In this document: one piece after another, positions 8,163 through 11,758 of the stretch
Layout: each line of letters starts with the position of its first letter
Numbering within the stretch: position 1 is the first letter of the stretch
NCBI GenBank assembly: GCA_028565635.1
Contig: JAOXYB010050547.1
Location: 1 to 11,758 of the forward strand
Length of the DNA stretch: 11,758 nucleotides
DNA from: Phoronis ovalis
Lineage: Eukaryota; Phoronida; Phoronidae
Direction of reading: 5' to 3'
Notes under the pieces: model-generated
Databases searched by the model: none
What the model was told of the DNA's origin: nothing
What the model saw: the letters and a program-made list of their open reading frames with translations, nothing else
Program-made: the position numbers and the translations under genes

Positions 8163-9168
8163 CTTGTCTTATAGCAGCTAGTAGATCACTCCTTTCATCT
8201 TTTATAGGCTCCGCCTTAGTTTGCAGCGGAGGAGGCGGTTCTATAGATGAAGCAGTAGTCATAGAACTTGTACTTGATGATATAGACACATTATCCTTCT
8301 CTTGCTGTGGTAGCTCTAGTCTTCTATTATTTGGAATGCCTCCATTCACCAGTGGGGGTGGAGGTGGTGGGGGAACCGGTACATCAGAGTTGTAAATCGG
8401 AGGTGGGGCAGGAGGTGGGGGTAACATACCACTACCCTGTGGAGTCCCCAAATCTGGTGTTAGAGGGGGAGGAGGAGGAGGAGGGGGAAGATCATTCATA
8501 CTATCTGGAGTTCTGGTTCTAATTCTGTATGGGTCAAGAGCCGGTGAACTACGTTCGCTACTTTGCCTTGATTTACTTGGGGATGATCCTGGGCTAGGTG
8601 TGTATTGATGCTGTGCTTTATGATGAGTAGGATTTTGCATATCGAGGGGAGGTGGCGGGGGAGGGGGTAAGTCTTGTCGCATACTCTGTCGGGGACGCGA
8701 CCCAGGCGACGAGCCAGCACTATCTGGAGTTGACAAAGGAGGAGGAGGAGGAGGCGGAGCTTGTGAAGGTCGAGCATACATCGAATGGTTACGTGATACA
8801 CGATTACCAACTCGATCTTGTTGCACATTCTGATACAGCTGTTGGCGTCCATCCTGTGAAGTATTCTGTTGAGTATATTGGCGTTCTTCCTGGCTTATAG
8901 ATCTACGTAGCACAGGCCCATTTTGATAGGCATTTTGCCCTTGATGATCAGTCTGATTAGAATAGTTACTATCACTAAGATGTTCAATTTCTAAATCGAC
9001 AGGTCTCTGTTGCATTAATGCTTGTGGATTCTGGTATTGTGATTTTTCAACTTTGCTTTTTATATCCGGCTGAAACTCTTTGCCAAGAGCCTGTTGTTGA
9101 TACTCTGCTTTATGAGTCTTTACTTCGCGTACTCTGGGTGCTTTTCTACTGCCTTTTCCTACTGGTCG
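8163..9168 (-). CDS. WASF: WAVE/SCAR, large exon: basic region, Gln/Pro-rich linker, start of WH2
   Basis: Encodes 335 residues plus one base, phase 0 in (CTTTTAG|CGA) and phase 1 out. Residues 1-20 are basic (RPVGKGSRKAPRVREVKTHK), continuing the basic region from the previous exon. Residues about 50-125 are rich in Gln, Asn and Ser. Pro runs lie at about 138-144, 168-174, 228-235, 250-257, 266-272 and 311-314, most followed by Leu; two read DLPPPPPPP. Such tracts bind profilin and SH3 or EVH1 domains in WAVE proteins. Ser-Pro-rich spacers (TPDS, GSSPGS, GSSPSKS) repeat between them. The exon ends DERSDLLAAIRQ, the start of WH2. The open frame's first ATG (9015) is internal to the exon. Reverse-strand and other-frame ORFs here are shadows of the repetitive GC-rich code. 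Confidence 0.94.
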
Positions 9169-10037
9169 CTAAAAGTAATGTTTAGTGTTAAAACTAAAGT
9201 ATATAAAACAAGCAAAGTACAAAAATGCGGTTAAAAGCACACGAAATATTACCTGCATCCTTGTTATCGGTGTTATAGGGGAGGGGGACATGTATGCATC
9301 CATGACTCATCAGGCCATGAAGAGGCAAGTAGAAAGGTCCAGGAATATAATTCAGAAGCAATTATTGATAAGTGTGAATTCCCTTTGCATGCCTCTTAAT
9401 GATCTGATGATGGGTGAAATAGTGAACATTTGTCAGATACACACATGTCCCCGACTATAAAAGTGTTGAGGTGACAAAAGTTACACTGCTTTACGTACAA
9501 CGGGCAAGTAATTGCAAGAAAGTACGACTTTTATCAGTAACATTTGCATGATACTTATGATTCCAGGATTCTCTGAAGCAAGATCATTCTAAAATTTTTA
9601 GGTGATCATATTTTAACAATGAAGGCTTTTCTGAAATTAATTTACAGCAGAAAGGTACTTTGTATTAGTACAGTATCTGTTACTGTACATTAATTCAAGC
9701 TTTAATGAAAAGTGCCAATTACATCAAATATACTGATAATACTATAGAACTGTCTGGATCTTGTGCATATTTTACAATAACAATTCAAACATGAACACTG
9801 CAGCAAAGAAGGTATGGATTTGGCATTTACGATTGCAGATCTTTTGTACATTGTGACCCAAGAATGGGTAGTTACATACAGATTAATTTTACCAAGTTTA
9901 GTATTTTTAAGCCTCTATGCAAACATGAAACTCACTATGCACAGAGTACAAATGTTTCATAAGATTCCTGCAGCACATTTGTCATGGTGAGATCTAAGGA
10001 AAAACTCAAAATTCTAAATCCCAGTATTAGTACTTAC
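9169..10037 (-). other. WAVE intron, 869 bases
   Basis: Phase 0 intron with donor AGA|GTAAGT at 10037 and acceptor ATTACTTTTAG at 9169. It contains an inverted repeat at 9273-9460. A donor-like ATGCAG|GTAATA near 9250 is not accompanied by an open exon that keeps phase. The + strand ORF at 9185-9460 has no support. Confidence 0.9.
9273..9460. repeat. Inverted repeat about 188 bp across, MITE-like
   Basis: GGGGACATGT at 9284-9293 pairs exactly with ACATGTCCCC at 9443-9452. TTATAG (9273-9278) and CTATAA (9455-9460) extend the arms after an unequal gap of five and two bases. The interior is unpaired and carries no ORF of recognised type. No clear target-site duplication was seen. It could be a degraded non-autonomous DNA element in the WAVE intron. 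Confidence 0.4.
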
Positions 10038-10161
10038 TCTCTTTTTCTTTTCTTTCTGTTCTTCTCTTTGTTTTTTGGCTCCTTTGCGTATTTCTTCATA
10101 CCACAAGTTAAAAAAGTATGTTGGATCTGTGTATACCTTCAAACTGTCTTTGCCATCCTCT
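10038..10161 (-). CDS. WASF: WAVE/SCAR, exon with YFFxLW motif and start of the basic region
   Basis: One base completes an Arg codon, then 41 codons follow. The product begins EDGKDSLKVYTDPTYFFNLW and ends in the Lys/Arg/Glu-rich stretch KKQREEQKEKKKR. The first part matches [20 protein letters not shown] of human WAVE1; the Tyr before FF is the position of a known kinase-regulated Tyr (Tyr151 in WAVE1). This part lies at the end of the WAVE homology domain and in the meander that contacts the other subunits of the WAVE regulatory complex. The charged tail starts the basic, phosphoinositide-binding region. Borders are GTTTCAG|A and AGA|GTAAGT. The phase fits both neighbours exactly. Confidence 0.96.
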
Positions 10162-11113
10162 CTGAAACATACAATTTCCATAATTTAATGCAATTTCCAT
10201 TTTCAAGGGTTCCTTAATCAACAAAGTATGCAGCACTCTTCTAGTACAGGTGATGGGGAATGCTGCCTTTGTACTTTTTTAGTACTGTCCATACTGCAGG
10301 TGAAAGGTCCTGTAGTCTGAGCTTAAAGGGTTCTTCACCAGAATTCTGATCAAGTACATAGTGTTAACAGATCACTGACCACTGTTTGCACTTTGCAATA
10401 CCATTTATTCCATAATATATAAATAAAAGTAATTTCATGATAATTTTGTGGAAAATAGAAATATTCTTAGAAATAACCATATCAAAGTAAAAACGAGACA
10501 GCCACCTTAATACTAATCAATAATTTTCAAAGGCTCCCAATTAATGCCCAATTTCTTGCAATTAATGATTCAACATGATTGTGGATGGGATTTTACACAC
10601 CAAAACAGCATGATCATTGCATGTAGATTCAAAGTAAACCGCATTCACCATGAGCAAGCATTTTTGCTATGTAAAAGTCCCATCCAAAGGGTATAACATT
10701 TTTTTGCAAGAAATTAGGTAACTCATGCTAGATGGTTCTCTTGTTATCACTTTAGCATGGCTGTTTCATTTGGTGACTATTTTATTTCTCTGAAAATTAC
10801 TAAAAAATTGCATTATGGGATAAATACATATAGTAAGACTTTCTAATTAAAAAATTTCAATAGGAAGGAAGATCCCCTATCAAAAGCCCAATGAAACAAG
10901 TCTGTTAACAAGCAAAGGAAGGATAACAACCAATAAATGTAAAACTATGCTTTTTCTGCTACCTTTTATAAGAATTCAATAAAAATTAAATAAATTAATA
11001 ATCAAGACATGGTTGTTGCGCTATCAAAGATTAGATGAAGGAGGTCCTGTAGAGGTACGATTTTTAGAAGCAGTTTGGGTCAGGAAATAAGAATGTAAAT
11101 AAACTTTCTTTAC
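10162..11113 (-). other. WAVE intron, 952 bases, with a foldback element
   Basis: Donor AG|GTAAAG at 11113 and acceptor TATGTTTCAG at 10162, splitting an Arg codon (AG|A). It contains the imperfect palindrome at 10550-10715. No other supported feature; AT-rich throughout. Confidence 0.9.
10550..10715. mobile_element. Foldback/MITE-like element in a WAVE intron
   Basis: The two halves are imperfect reverse complements over nearly their whole length. Exact pairs are AATTTCTTGCAA (10550-10561) with TTGCAAGAAATT (10704-10715), TGGATGGGA (10582-10590) with TCCCATCCA (10678-10686), and TTTTACA (10591-10597) with TGTAAAA (10670-10676). A one-base bulge separates the last two pairs. Partial pairing goes on inward to 10617/10650, leaving a loop of about 32 bases. 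There is no coding capacity and no clear target-site duplication. The design fits an old miniature inverted-repeat transposable element; the family is not assigned. Confidence 0.5.
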
Positions 11114-11267
11114 CTAAACTTATTAACTTTATCTAATGGAGGTGGTTTATCACATTGTTGATAGGTTTGTAACATTGCTGTAGGTATAGTAGTCCTGGAA
11201 ACTACTTGCTGATCAGCCTTCTGGGAACTGCGGAACGGCTTCCTCATATTGATATCTTGAAGAGATA
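11114..11267 (-). CDS. WASF: WAVE/SCAR, exon of the WAVE homology domain
   Basis: Two bases complete a Val codon, then 50 codons and two bases of an Arg codon follow. The product starts VSLQDINMRKPFRSSQKADQ, passes through MLQTYQQCDKPPPLDK and ends VNKF(R). VSLQDI-MRK-FRSS is diagnostic of WAVE proteins (human WAVE1: LSLQDITMRKAFRSS), and TY-xC-xPPPL matches the segment around Tyr125 of WAVE1. This part links the N-terminal helices, which bundle with Abi and HSPC300/Brick1, to the meander region. Borders are TTTCCAG|TA and TTTAG|GTAAAG. The start codon and the first exons lie to the right of the window. A single WASF-type protein is implied; the paralogue is not resolved. Confidence 0.96.
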
Positions 11268-11758
11268 CTGGAAACAAAGTAATATGCAAGTTAAGACTTA
11301 CTATTTATTACAATTTAACAGTCAATTCTGATTAGTATTCACATTTGGTTTTACCTAATTAGGGATTTTGCTGAGTGCAGCATAGCCTTTAAATTTAGTG
11401 AACTTAGGTGAAATTATAGTGGAAGTGGGTATTCTTTAAGATTTTGTTCCATTTAATAAAGGTGATATTTTGTTTTAGTATTGGGAAAATTAGTGTTATG
11501 GTTAGAAAATTCCCAGTTATTTGTCAGCAGTGAGTATCCATGTAGCACAGACAACACTACCCATCCCATTTATGATAGGTGTCACTTAATGATTAGGGAC
11601 CCATTTAGTAGAAGACTGACTCAATACCTTTCCATACCAAACTAGACATTCGGTGAGTTGTAAACAACTCCGAGAGTGTACCCCCCAGCTGAGAATGTTG
11701 AAGAGATTGGCCTTAGGGAGGTTTACAGTTGGTGAGAAGTGGTTGCATATTGAAAACA
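11268..11758 (-). other. Part of the preceding WAVE intron
   Basis: Intronic sequence upstream of the acceptor TTTGTTTCCAG (- strand). No frame resembles the WAVE N-terminal exons, which lie outside the window. No repeat or RNA gene was recognised. Confidence 0.75.

Noticed and set aside
8132-8900. Several ORFs on both strands overlapping the WAVE Pro-rich exon, some Gly- or Leu-rich
   Set aside because: They are other-frame readings of the repetitive Pro codons; the - strand frame fits WAVE with correct splice phases.
9185-9460. 91-codon + strand ORF and a donor-like ATGCAG|GTAATA on the - strand in a WAVE intron
   Set aside because: No homology, and no open - strand exon that preserves the phase 0 join between the flanking WAVE exons. 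The direct join already gives a normal WAVE sequence.
9984-10217. 77-codon + strand ORF rich in Phe and Leu
   Set aside because: It is the complement of the Lys/Glu-rich WAVE exon; hydrophobicity is a by-product of that code.

Overview
The window looks like nuclear DNA of an AT-rich, non-vertebrate animal. It holds parts of two intron-containing genes that converge tail to tail. The exons have GT-AG borders with matching phases, the genes carry long UTRs, and one is a WAVE/SCAR actin regulator, a family typical of animals and other eukaryotes. Nothing suggests bacterial or phage DNA. The species cannot be read from the sequence.

Left half, + strand: the last four coding exons of a malic enzyme (1044-1155, 1716-1858, 2133-2303, 2821-3075) encode the C-terminal part of the enzyme, about 189 residues. 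Earlier exons, with most of the NAD(P)-binding fold and the N-terminal domain, lie left of the window. A 3' UTR of about 1.9 kb probably follows, ending after the AATAAA at 4991-4996. The stop codon lies inside a good splice-donor sequence, and an acceptor about 250 bases downstream would add an in-frame five-residue alternative C-terminus.

Right half, - strand: four exons of a WAVE/SCAR (WASF) gene (11114-11267, 10038-10161, 8163-9168, 7707-7900). They encode the end of the WAVE homology domain, the basic region, a long Gln- and Pro-rich linker, and the C-terminal WH2-central-acidic module that binds actin and Arp2/3. The first exons lie right of the window. The 3' UTR probably ends near 7430-7465.

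Between the two 3' ends (about 5.0-7.4 kb) no gene can be assigned. Several exon-like pieces sit on the - strand there, but their ORF lengths are within chance for AT-rich DNA, so they are reported only as candidates. The introns hold several inverted repeats; the best, at 10550-10715 in a WAVE intron, looks like an old foldback or MITE-type element. The two recognised genes have no known joint function (central metabolism versus actin assembly); their proximity is probably incidental. No tRNA, rRNA, CRISPR or prokaryotic mobile element was seen.
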